Shown here one piece after another: positions 43,106-53,441 of a stretch of DNA of 64,000 bases; position 1 is the stretch's first letter; every line of letters starts with the position of its first letter. The translations under genes and the position numbers were made by a program. The stretch covers positions 180,836,691 through 180,900,690 of the forward strand of contig CM040128.1 of assembly GCA_022559845.1 (NCBI GenBank), given 5' to 3'. Source of the DNA: Amorphophallus konjac. Taxonomy: Eukaryota; Streptophyta; Magnoliopsida; Alismatales; Araceae. The notes under the pieces were generated by a model. That model had not been told where the DNA came from, searched no databases, and was given only the letters and a program-made list of their open reading frames with translations.

Positions 43106-43114
43106 TATATATAT
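43106..43114 (+). promoter_or_regulatory. TATA box, SIRE-like 5' LTR
   Basis: TATATATAT follows CTAC; transcription would start near 43,140. This puts the motif array wholly in U3. Confidence 0.65.
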
Positions 43115-43429
43115 GAAGCTTCTTCCATCTGAAGAAGACAGATCGTGAGACAGAGAGCTCTAGCAGAAGAGATCGACAGAGGAGTAGCAGAACCTGAAGG
43201 CCAGAGCTCGTGCAGAGTTGATTGAAAGCAGAGAAAAGAAAGAGAGTGAGATCGAGAGAAGAAGAAGAGAAAGAAGTAGAGGAGAGATAGTGAGATCGAG
43301 AGAGATCTGCCTTCACTGGACCGTGGATCAAATCCAGGCCAGTCAGCTCATTCTGAGCCACATTGTGCTTCATCGTTTACAGCCTTCCAATTGCTGTTGT
43401 CTATATTTTTGTTTTCCTTTTGAACTCAT

Positions 43430-43650
43430 TTATTCAAGCTATTATTCAGCGGTTTGCAGAGGAGGAATTCTCTGGACAGCAAGCTGTGTTGCTCAGCGGG
43501 CGAGGTGAATACCTCGGATGGCCAAGCTGTATTGCCCAGCGGTTGCAGAGGATTTGTTCCTCTTGTCAGCAAGCTGTAAGGCCCAGCGAAGCTGTGTATC
43601 AGCGGTTGTATGGCAAGCTGTGATGCCCACCTGTTCAAGCTGTGAGTCAG
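43430..43650 (+). repeat. AAGCTGT...CAGCGG motif array in R/U5
   Basis: Seven copies of AAGCTGTNNNGCCCAGCGG-like words start near 43,435, 43,478, 43,521, 43,566, 43,591, 43,611 and 43,632; the first three are 43 bases apart. The same array lies at 59,055-59,280 in the 3' LTR. Confidence 0.75.
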
Positions 43651-43934
43651 CGGAATCCACACTCGGGTTTGAGTGTGGGGTGGACGTAGGTCTGGAGGAC
43701 TGAACCAGCTAAAAACTCTTTTTGTAGTGGTTTGATCTCTTTGTGTGTTTGGTGCTAGATGAATGCATAGGGACGATATGGGTTGATTTTCTATATGTGT
43801 TCATTTCATTGCTGCGCACACTATATGTTTGACAGTGGTATTGAGTGTCCTTTACCATTGTTATTCCGCAATTGCTTATTAGCCTTCTGCTTGTATTAGG
43901 AAGAGTTTTTAATTGGGGGAAAGTTTTTAAGGGG

Positions 43935-43939
43935 AGATT
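43935..43939. repeat. TSD of element B (AGATT), left copy
   Basis: AGATT is repeated exactly at 51,226-51,230. Confidence 0.92.
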
Positions 43940-46278
43940 TGATGTGACACGACCCCTCGGACTTAAATTTGCAAGCAATCGAACCGAACGGCGGACCCAC
44001 TCAAGCGGATTCACCCGCGTCACGCACACCCGGGTCCGTAGGTGGACCGGCGATAGTGGTGAGGGTCCGAGGATGGACCTTGCCTTTCTGGGGATTTGAC
44101 TAGCTTGGGCTGAACCCCTAAGGGCCTGGGATGCCCAATTTCGTGGGCGGCCAGCACACCAAGGGTGTGGGATGTAGGGTCTCTCTCACAACTCACCCCG
44201 CGGTGGACACTCGATGTGATTGATTTTAGGACGGGCACTCCCTCGCCACCGACAGAACTAAGAAGCAATACTAGTTAAGCAAGAAGTGCTAACCAAGAGG
44301 AGTGCAACCAGGAGCTCACCTGATCGGCGTGAAGACGCCGATCCCGGCCGGAGACGAGGGCGAGCGGGGAAGCGTGGGCCACCCGCACGCTGCGTCGATG
44401 AAGCTTCAACCTGTTGAAATTAATTACATCCACTACTCCTCACACAGGAGGGTTGGACTAGGGGTGGGGAAGTAAGGTTTACACGCAAACACTACCTCCA
44501 CGCAGGAAGGGGCGGTAAGCCGGCCAGGCGAGAAAGAAAGGGGTATGAACCGGAGCCGACGCGCCACTTTGGGGTTCTGCCCGCCAGATTCCCTGCTGAT
44601 AGGTACTGGTTGTCGGCTCTATGGTGATCGCTCCCGGAGACAAAAGTTGATGAGACCAGCGCCAAAATATCGGGAACTGACCCAGGATGAAGCTTGAATT
44701 TTTCTGGCACCAGATGTCGAGGTCACTGGTCAGGAGAGTTGCTGGACCGGCACTGCTTTGCTCTGCTTCGGACTGGGTTCTGGTTGTGGCAGTAGGTTGG
44801 TGATGGCGTCACAATTGTTCCCGTGGTCTAAATGGAGTAGGACCAGGATGGTTGTGAGCGTGGCCACGTCCTCTTCGATCAGGAAGAAAGAACAGCACCG
44901 GAGGAGGTCGGGGTCGAGAGTAGCAGCCCAAGGAGTGGGGAGGTATCGGGGCAGACCCTGGCTGACCTGAACAGCGTCCCGGTGGTAGACAAATTGGTAC
45001 AATTGGCTCCAAGCTCCGAATGAGGTCCTGCTAGCTGCGTTGGACATAGGACAGGTGGATCTTTTCTTGGGTCAGGTGGCGCGCCTTGGAACGAAAGGAT
45101 GAGACCGTGGAAGCTTCTGCACTGCAGCGCTGGTCCTGGTTCAGGTCCCGATTGCGCAGTCGGGCGAGAATGAACCCTCCGGACATCAGGGATGTCGGAT
45201 GCCGGAGAGACCACCTCGGCTGCGAAGCTATCTTGACGACCTTTCTGTTGATGTATGGTACGCCTCCAGACAACGCCGAATGACCTTAGGGCAGGTTCTG
45301 TAAGTCGGGCTCCAACTGCTGCCTACGAACTGAGATGGATAGGATAATGGAAGGTGATGGGAGACAGAGTAGATGGGGTGGGAAATGGGGTGGATGGGTG
45401 TGGGGGTGACACCTGACTATGAGGGGGTCTGTTAGAGGTGATACAAGGTGTGGGAGGGGCAGAAAGGGGGCTGGGAGGTGGTCTAGCAAGTGGAGGAAGG
45501 GGGAGCTGCGAATTTGGGTTGGGAAGGAGAGAAGGGGGAGAGAACTCTCCTTTGGTTTGAATGTGGGGTTAATGGAGGGGTTAATGGGGGCCTAGGGAAT
45601 GGGAAGGGTTGCCTTGGGGAGGGGAAGGGGTGTTTGGAAGAAGGGATTCTCCCTTGGGGAAATGAAAGGTTGTATGGGGAAGGGGAAAGGTTGCTTGGGA
45701 GGAGGGAGAGGTGCCTAGGAGAAGGGGATTCCACCTAGGGGTTGGAGGGGAATTAAATGGGAGGTATGGAGAAGGGGGAGGGGTCTTAATGAGAGGTGAA
45801 TGTGGAGGAGAGAGAGTGAATTTCGAAATTGGGGGTGGGGAGGAGAGAGAATGGGGTTCGCCCCCTTTAGAGAGAGAGAGAGAGAAATAGAGAGAGAGCT
45901 AGAGAGGTAGGCACAAATTCTGGTTGCAATTTTATCAATACTTCATTAGCTTCCAAATGAGGGATTGGGGTCCTATTTATAGGAATCCCACATTTACATA
46001 TAAGTCCCTGACTCTTGGACTACTAACACTAAACCAAGGGGAAGGGGGCGCCCCTGGGCCTAGCCCATATAATTGGGCCCAATAACACACATAAAGACTT
46101 AAGACTTAGGTAAATAGCTACCTAACCTAGGTATTGGACTCAAATAAAAGGAAAAGTACATGATAAGAAAATGAAAATTACATCATATGACTTGAAATAA
46201 AGTGGTGAACAAGACGTAGCATGGGTGGCGAGCATCGGGATCCTTGATCAAATGAAATTACTGGTGATGTCCTCATCA
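43940..46278 (-). repeat. Element B 3' LTR
   Basis: In the minus sense it starts TGATGAGGACATCACCAG at 46,278. The hairpin is at 44,322-44,343, the purine-rich strand (+) at 45,320-45,910 and the TATA box at about 45,972-45,981. Confidence 0.9.
44322..44343 (-). other. Leader hairpin and splice donor, element B 3' LTR
   Basis: GATCGGCGT/ACGCCGATC arms, followed on the minus strand by AGGTGAGCTCC. Confidence 0.75.
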
Positions 46279-47974
46279 TACCTCCGGGGCGCGGAAAACT
46301 CGACTCCGTCGAGTATGGGCCCACCGGGAAAGTGGTCCTCTCAAGCAGCTCAGAGTGAGCCTCAACCTCCAAACTCAACCCAGCGTCCACAACCAGGGGA
46401 CGGTCCTTCATCCTCTCGAGACGGCTCAGGCGCACCGTCTTGCTGGCGATGGAACCCTGCTTGCCTAGTATTGCCTCCGTGTGCACACGTCGGACTCTCA
46501 GGCTGACTTTTGGTGGCTCTCCGAGGGTGTCCCTCTCAAAGGAAGATAAAGGCTCAAGGCACTCACTAGGATCCACCGCGGTGCCCATATAGGGTGCCGG
46601 ATCCGCCATGTGAAAAATGGGGTGAATCCCAAAACCCATTAGTAAGTCCAACCCGATAGCCGGGTTGCCAAAGTCACTCGGAACTTGGGAAGGTCCAAGT
46701 CCTCGTGCCCTCGAATTGGAGGTGACCCTAGGGTAGAGCCACTCCAATGTCATTATCACCAGATTGCCTACTTGGAATTCCAAGTGGCGCTCGCGAGCTC
46801 TTGTCCGCTCTTTGTGAACCTCACCGCTCGTCAAGAATTGCTTACGTGTATGCTCTTGCCATGCATCATAATGCGGTGAGTGGGTGTGAAAGTGGATAGC
46901 ATGCAAAGGTGGACCGGGACAACCGTACATAGACCTATCATGCATAGATGTGATGAAGACTTTTATGGACTCAAGGGGGCCGGGGAAACCATAGGTGGAT
47001 CTATCGTGCATGGTTGTGATAATTACCGGGGGACCCAGACATCCATGTATGCTCCTTTCATGCTTAAGAGCTATGACGAATGTGGGCGGACCAGCACATC
47101 CAAATGTGAGCCAGTCATGCATTGGGCCCGCAGTGTGTGTGACATGTATGAGATGACTGGGCTTACTAGCCCTACCAAATGATGCAAAATGTAGTGGCAC
47201 ATGCATTCCCATCCAAATGGCTCCTTCTATGTGTATGACTTGGTGTGAGATTTTCCACTCATAGGGGTCTAAGGGGTCTAGGAAAATGGAGTGGGCTTGG
47301 TCCATTAAGGTTGGTTGGGGTAGGAAAAGGTTGGTGGTGATTAAGGTGGGTGGGTATAGGAAGGGATCCAAGGGGTCATGGTAAGGGTCATCTAAGGAGA
47401 GGAATTCTAGGTCCTTTTGGTCCTCACAACATGGTGGTGGGTCCTCCTCCTCTAGTAAAATGATTGGGCCAAAGTTTTTGGTGGGATGGTCGGCCATGAA
47501 TGGAGGGCTAGATGTTCTCCCCGAGATAAGCAACTCAAGTTTGTTGATAGCATCGGGCTCATCGAGTGTAGGGAGGAGTAAAAGAAAGTCGCTAGTGTAG
47601 CAACCCACAGTGTAAATTGAGGAGATGGACCCGACACATAGGTGTAGGAGGTTAAGGCTCCTAGGTCGGTCAGTCACTGCAGTCAATATGCCAGTCAGCT
47701 CCACTTGCCATGCTAGGCCGTGAAGGAGGTCTCCTAAAGTTTCTACTTGGTAGGAGGATTGGATGGTAGTGTGGTAGGAGGAGAAGAGAACTATGGGAAA
47801 GTTTTGTTCCATGGGGGAGAAAACATGGGTTGTGATCTTTCTAATTGGACTCTCCTTTAGCCAACTAACAAGGACTTCTCCAAAGATGATCTTGGTCCCA
47901 ACTAGAGAGGGTGGTGTAAGGTGAAGGCCACCATGTGAAGTTTCTTCTTCTTCTTGGACATGGGTGGTCTCCAT
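46178..47974 (-). CDS. Element B C-terminal ORF (598 aa), homologue of 20,259-21,953
   Basis: The open frame reads through the point where element A has its TAG: ITTHVFSPMEQN in B against PIVSYV(stop)PPMEQN in A. It carries the unknown N-terminal half, about four PGPP units (one changed to GFPGPL), then RHLEFQVGNLVIMTLEW, RGLGPSQV and FGIHPIFHMADPAPYMGT as in A. The last codons lie in the 3' LTR. An intact frame in both copies, while neighbouring elements are full of stops, suggests either recent amplification or retained function. Confidence 0.65.
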   Translation of the reverse strand: METTHVQEEEETSHGGLHLTPPSLVGTKIIFGEVLVSWLKESPIRKITTHVFSPMEQNFPIVLFSSYHTTIQSSYQVETLGDLLHGLAWQVELTGILTAVTDRPRSLNLLHLCVGSISSIYTVGCYTSDFLLLLPTLDEPDAINKLELLISGRTSSPPFMADHPTKNFGPIILLEEEDPPPCCEDQKDLEFLSLDDPYHDPLDPFLYPPTLITTNLFLPQPTLMDQAHSIFLDPLDPYEWKISHQVIHIEGAIWMGMHVPLHFASFGRASKPSHLIHVTHTAGPMHDWLTFGCAGPPTFVIALKHERSIHGCLGPPVIITTMHDRSTYGFPGPLESIKVFITSMHDRSMYGCPGPPLHAIHFHTHSPHYDAWQEHTRKQFLTSGEVHKERTRARERHLEFQVGNLVIMTLEWLYPRVTSNSRARGLGPSQVPSDFGNPAIGLDLLMGFGIHPIFHMADPAPYMGTAVDPSECLEPLSSFERDTLGEPPKVSLRVRRVHTEAILGKQGSIASKTVRLSRLERMKDRPLVVDAGLSLEVEAHSELLERTTFPVGPYSTESSFPRPGGMMRTSPVISFDQGSRCSPPMLRLVHHFISSHMM

Positions 47975-48888
47975 GGCGGGGACTGGGTCGGAGTGTTCAC
48001 TCCTATGGGGTCGGGTATGGGTTCCTCTACCAAGGAGGTGAGTGGGTCCTTTGATGGCGGGGTGATAAAGGTTGGTGTATGGTGTACCCAGGGCGGTGAG
48101 TGAGGCCGGACTTGGGTTGGGGTTGGGAGTGGAAGTAGTGGGGGGCTAGGTTTGGGTAGGATAGGAGTTGGAAGCGGAAGGTGGATTGGGTGAGTAACTT
48201 TAAGTTGGGGAATGGTGACTGTCACGGGCCTAGGTGGAGGGGTGGACATGGGGTCCATGTGGGTTTGAATGGTGAGGGTGGAGTGAGCCATGATGCTTCT
48301 TCCACATGGGATGGGAACTTCTCGGCCTAACCCATGACATTGTGACTCGTATTCTTCTTCCCATTCGAGGGAGGCCTCATGTACCTCAATCACATTCTTA
48401 TCCCATTGGGGTGTGGGGGTTTACTCTCCAAGGGATTTGGAATCATTTGGGGTGGTGGAGTTTGGGCCCTAAGGGAGGTCTTGGGTTGACTGGGAGGAAA
48501 AGGGGGAGTGGGAGTGCTCCTCGGGTTGTGGTTCTCAAGGTAGGAGTGGGAAGTTCGGGGAGTGAAGATCTTCTAAACCTTAATTCTCATCTCTTCCCAT
48601 GAGTCTATGGGTCTTTTGGCTTCCCATCCAAATTCATCCCGAGGTGACCAATCTCTAGGGCCGTGGTTCCCTTTTGCTTCGAACCGATCAAGTCGGGTGG
48701 TGAGGGTATCTAGACAGTTATGAATCTTGTTGATGACAGTGTCAAATTGGTCCATATTTATTTGGGGCATCTCCCTAGGGTGGTCATGCACAGGAGTGAT
48801 GGAAAACATGATGCAAGGGAGACTCAAATGCCAATGCCCTAGGACTAGACTCGTAGAGACAAGTCTAAAACTTGCTCTGATACCAAGT
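47975..48888 (-). pseudogene. Element B gag-like N-terminal region, broken
   Basis: Frames at 47,902-48,393 and 48,573-48,899 show the Pro-rich part and the SWEEMR-type helix of the element A gag-like ORF, with frameshifts and stops between. It also has an extra segment (INMDQFDTVINKIHNCLDTL, coiled-coil-like) not seen in A, so the N-termini of A and B differ in structure. Confidence 0.6.
48874..48885 (-). other. Primer binding site, initiator tRNA-Met (element B)
   Basis: TGGTATCAGAGC on the minus strand, three bases inside the 5' LTR end (48,889). Confidence 0.92.
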
Positions 48889-51225
48889 TGATGTGACACG
48901 ACCCCTCGGACTTAAATTTGCAAGCAATCGAACCGAACGGCCGACCCACTCAAGCGGATTCACCCGCGTCACGCACACCCGGGTCCGTAGGTGGACCGGC
49001 GATAGTGGTGAGGGTCCGAGGATGGACCTTGCCTTTATGGGGATTTGACTAGCTTGGGCTGAACCCCTAAGGGCCTGGGATGCCCAATTTTGTGGGTGGC
49101 CAGCACGCCAAGGGCGTGGGATGTAGGGTATCTCTCACAACTCACCCCGCGGTGGACACTCGATGTGATCTATTTTAGGACGGGCACTCCCTCGCCACCG
49201 ACGGAACTAAGAAGCAATACTAGTTAAGCAAGAAGTGCTAACCAAGAGGAGTGCAACCAGGAGCTCACCTGATCGGCGTGAAGACGCCGATCCCGGCCGG
49301 AGACGAGGGCGAGCGGGGAAGCGTGGGCCACCCGCACGCTGCGTCGATGAAGCTTCAACCTGTTGAAATTAATTACATCCACTACTCCTCACACGGGAGG
49401 GTTGGACTAGGTGTGGGGAAGTAAGGTTTACACGCAAACACTACCTCCACGCAGGAAGGGGCGGTAAGCCGGCCAGGCGAGAAAGAAAGGGGTATGAACC
49501 GAAGCCGACGCGCCTCTTTGGGGTTCTGCCCGCCAGATTCCCTGCTGATAGGTACTGGTTGTCGGCTCTGTGGCGATCACTCCTGGAAACAAAAGTTGAT
49601 GAGACCAGCACCAAAATATCAGGAACTGACCCAGGATGAAGCTTGAATTTTTCTGGCACCAGATGTCGAGGTCACTGGTCAGGAGAGTTGCTGGACCGGC
49701 GCTGCTTTGCTCTACTTCAGACTGGGTTCTGGTTGTGGGAGTAGGTTGGCGATGGCGTCATGTTCGTTCCCGTGGTCCAAATGGAGCAGGACCAGGACGG
49801 TTGCGAGCGTGGCCACGTCCTATTCGATCAGGAAGAAAGAACAGCACCGGAGGAGGTCGGGGTCGAGAGTAGCAGCCCAAGGAGTGGGGAGGTATCGGGG
49901 CAGACCCTGGCTGACCTGAACAGCATCCCGGCGGTAGACAAATTGGTACAATTGGCTCCAAGCTCCGAATGAGGTCCCGCTAGCTGCTTTGGACATAGGA
50001 CAGGTGGATCTTTTCTCTGGTCAAGTGGTGCGCCTTGGAACGGAAGGATGAGACCGTGGAAGCTTCTGCACTGCAGCTCTGGTCCTGGTTCAGATCCCTA
50101 TTGCGCAGTCGGGCGAGAATGAACCCTCCGGACAGCAGGGATGTCGGATGCCAGAGAGACCACCTCAGCTGCGAAGCTATCTTGACGACCTTTCTGTCGA
50201 TGTATGGTACGCCTCCAGACGACGCCGAATGACCTCGGGGCAGGTTCTGTAAGTCGGGCTCCAACTGCTGCCTGCGAACTGAGATGGATAGGATAATGGA
50301 AGGTGATGGGAGACGGAGTAGATGGGGTGGGAAATGGAGTGGATGGGTGTGGGGGTGACACCTGACTATGTGGGGGTCTGTTAGGGGGTGATACAAGGTG
50401 TCGGAGGGGCAGAAAGGGGGCTGGGAGGTGGTCTAGCATGTGGAGGAAGGGGGAGCTGCGAATTTGGGTTGGGAAGGAGAGAAGGGGGAGAGAACTCTCC
50501 TTTGGTTTGAATGTGGGGTTAATGGAGGGGTTAATGGGGGCCTAGGGAATGGGAAGGGTTGCCTTGGGGAGGGGAAGGGGTGCTTGGGAGAAGGGATTCT
50601 CCCTTGGGAAAATGAAAGGTTGTATGGGGAAGGGGAAAGGTTGCTTGGGAGGGGGGAGAGGTGCCTAGGAGAAGGGGATTCCACCTAGGGGTTGGAGGGG
50701 AATTAAATGGGAGGTATGGGGAATGGGGAGGGGTCTTAATGAGAGGTGAATGGGGAGGAGAGAGAGTAAATTTTGAAATTGGGGGTGGGGAGGAGAGAGA
50801 ATGGGGTTCGCCCCCTTTAGAGAGATAGAGAGAAATAGAGAGAGAGCTAGAGAGGTAGGCACAAATTCTGGTGGCAATTTTATCAATACTTCATTAGCTT
50901 CCAAATGAGGGATTGGGGTCCTATTTATAGGAATACCACATTTACATATAAGTCCCTGACTCTTGGACTACTAACACTAAACCAAGGGGAAGGGGGCGCC
51001 CTGGGCCTAGCCCATATAATTGGGCCCAATAACACACATAAAGACTTAAGACTTAGGTAAATAGCTACCCAACCTAGGTATTTGACTCAAATAAAAGGAA
51101 AAGTATATCATAAGAAAATGAAAATTACATCATATGACTCGAAATAAAGTGGTGAACAAGACGTAGCATGGGTGGGGAGCATCGGGATCCTTGATCAAAT
51201 GAAATTGCTGGTGATGTCCTCATCA
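48889..51225 (-). repeat. Element B 5' LTR
   Basis: Near-identical to 43,940-46,278. TATA on the minus strand at about 50,920-50,929 and pyrimidine leader complement at 50,278-50,855. Confidence 0.9.
49271..49292 (-). other. Leader hairpin and splice donor, element B 5' LTR
   Basis: Arms GATCGGCGT/ACGCCGATC identical to the other A/B copies. Confidence 0.75.
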
Positions 51226-51271
51226 AGATTCATTCACCCCCCCTCTGAATCATAGCACCGAACCCAACACT

Positions 51272-51283
51272 TGGTATCAGAGC
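51272..51283 (+). other. Primer binding site, initiator tRNA-Met (SIRE-like)
   Basis: TGGTATCAGAGC two bases after the LTR end CCCAACA at 51,269. Confidence 0.93.
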
Positions 51284-51412
51284 GGGTGTCTGCACAAAGG
51301 GTCCAACGACCTGTAGATCCGATCCTTATTTGGATTCGGTGCTATTTGAGTTGATCCGCTCGCTTGCACTATTTTAATCTCTTTTTATTTAGAACTCTGA
51401 TCTTATTTGAGC

Positions 51413-53441
51413 ATGGAATTCATAATTGATCTTCCGAAGTACGAGGGTCAAAGTTTCTACAATTGGCTTAATCAGTTCAGGGAATATGTGAAGCAGACTA
51501 ATCCAGATCTGTGGATAGTCATTGCACACAGTCCTTATGAAGTTCCAAAGGATGAATCCTTATGGAAAACTTCAGACAGACGAAAATTCTCTGCAAATCA
51601 AAGGGCCTGAATCTACTCAAAAGGGCGATAAACACTGACAAGTTTCCTTGTGTAGTTGATTGCTGCAGTGCCTCCGAAGTGATCGAGATAATAGCAAGCA
51701 GTAGAAGCGAGGGTAAAGCGAAATGTCTCATGGCAACAGAAGAAGATGAAGATTATGTGGAGGATACTTCGTCACAGGTAAACTCTGACACTCATAATTT
51801 TTCTCTGGAAAGCATGATTGCGTTGAATGAGCATTTATTGATTAAATACGATAGAGTCAAATCTGAAAAGAGAAAAATGAGAAAAGAAATGACTCATGAA
51901 GTCACTCGTTTGAAGGTAGAGAATGAAAATTTGAAATCTGACATGAATAAAGAAAAAGATGAGTTGAACCAGTTGAAATCTGAAAATGAGAACCTTAGAA
52001 ACAAACTCATCAGTGAAAATAATACTTGCAAAGCTTGTGCCATTCTCCAAGAATTGATTAATGATATAGACCATGATGATAATTTGTAAAAGGAATTAAT
52101 CAAATCTCTGGAAGAAGAAAACAAATTATTATTGGCCAAGAAAATTGAGGTTGAAAAAGGTGGAGAAAAATTGTTTGAAGAAAATAGTTACTTGAAAGAT
52201 CAAAATTAAAAGCTAATGGTTCTTAATACTGTCTTCTCTGAAAGATGGTTGTCATTTGAAAAAGGAAAATCAGTTGTGAAGGAAAATGAGAACAACATTG
52301 AAATAATGGTTCAATAAGAAAATGAAACTCTGAAGAACCTGAATGATGCTTTGCAACAGCAGCTGATTGTTTGTGAATATGAGCTATCCAAGTATGAAGT
52401 GAGTATTGCTTCATTGAATTCTGAGATTGAAGATCTGAAAAACTCTTTGTCAAAATTTGTTAAAGGAAGAGATAATCTGAATAAGCTGCTTGGTTCTAAA
52501 GTGAATTTCCAGAAAGAAGGACTTGGGTATGTGCCTGTTAATAAGAAAGTGAATGAAAGAAGAAGTCAACTGTATTCGTGAAAAGCTCTGAACATGCTAA
52601 TCAATCTAGTTCTTCTATTTTTCAATTCACTGCTAAGAAGGCTAAAAATTCAGATAAGAAACAGGAAAAGATTCAAAAACAAAAGAAAAGTGTTGATCTA
52701 AAGAAGTCCAAATCTGTCATTGATTCACATGTGCATGCTGCTAACTGCTCCCACACATATTCACACTCTCATGCGAATGTCAATTTTGTCAAACAAGTGA
52801 ATGTAAATAAAAAGGTGGTAACATGTCACTATTGTGGGAAGCTTGGACATATTATGCATGACTGTGTTACATTGATAAATGATGAAAGGAATGTTGTTAG
52901 GAAGTATCCTAGACATCATCTTCCTAGCAAACCTTCTACTGATAAGAGAAAGAAAACTCAATGTTATTGCTGTGGGAATTTTGGTCACATTGCTGCTTTT
53001 TGGTGGCATGCTCAGGGAAATAGATTGAATTCTAAATCTGTAAAATTCCCTGCTCATTATGATGCTGATAGAAACAAATCTATTTTTAAAGAAAAATCCT
53101 TTGCATGTTTCAAATGTGGAAGATCTGGCCACAGGGTTGCAACATGTTGGGTGGCAGGATATCAAAACCAGACTGGTTTTGGTAAACAGAATTTTAATTC
53201 TGTTAACAAAAATCTTCATGCATATGCACATAGAACTCCTGCTCATAGGAATGTACACAAAATAAATTTCAGAACTGCTGCATCATGCCACTACTGTGGT
53301 CAGATAGGTCATTCAATGAATGATTGCCATGTGATGAGAATTGATGACCTTCATGCACAGAAATTGGCTACCATACCTGCTAGATATGTGACTATCATGT
53401 CAAGACCCAAGACATCTTGGGTGCCTATTTGTGCAAAATAG
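51413..53441 (+). pseudogene. SIRE-like gag with coiled coil and zinc knuckles
   Basis: ATG at 51,413 opens MEFIIDLPKYEGQSFYNWLN, a copia gag start. A frameshift near 51,590 leads to the second frame, with a long Glu/Lys/Leu/Asn coiled coil (LKVENENLKSDMNKEKDELN), stops at 52,087, 52,207 and 52,316, and the LLGSKVNFQKEGLGYVP motif. A second shift near 52,570 gives the third frame with four CCHC knuckles: CHYCGKLGHIMHDC (about 52,830), CYCCGNFGHIAAFW (last Cys lost), CFKCGRSGHRVATC and CHYCGQIGHSMNDC. The end, KTSWVPICAK, is where pol should begin, but it stops. Gag would package element RNA. Confidence 0.85.

Larger units (their letters stand above)
43940..51225 (-). mobile_element. Element B: second copy of the non-autonomous A family
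   Basis: 7,286 bp on the minus strand with LTRs of 2,339 bp (left, 3') and 2,337 bp (right, 5'), TG...CA ends, exact TSD and tRNA-Met primer site. The internal part is like A: gag-like N-terminus, GCPGPP-type repeats and integrase C-terminal-like end, without RT. It sits 39 bp before the 3' end of the SIRE-like LTR. Confidence 0.9.
40334..51269 (+). repeat. SIRE-like 5' LTR, split by element B
   Basis: The parts 40,334-43,939 and 51,231-51,269 add up to 3,645 bp and match 55,962-59,604. Element B and its extra TSD copy lie between. U3 with the motif array, G-boxes and TATA occupies the first 2.8 kb. Confidence 0.9.

Noticed and set aside
46225..47182. Plus-strand ORFs opposite the element B coding region
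   Set aside because: Shadows of the minus-strand 598-codon ORF; the counterpart frames in element A on the opposite strand show no independent conservation.
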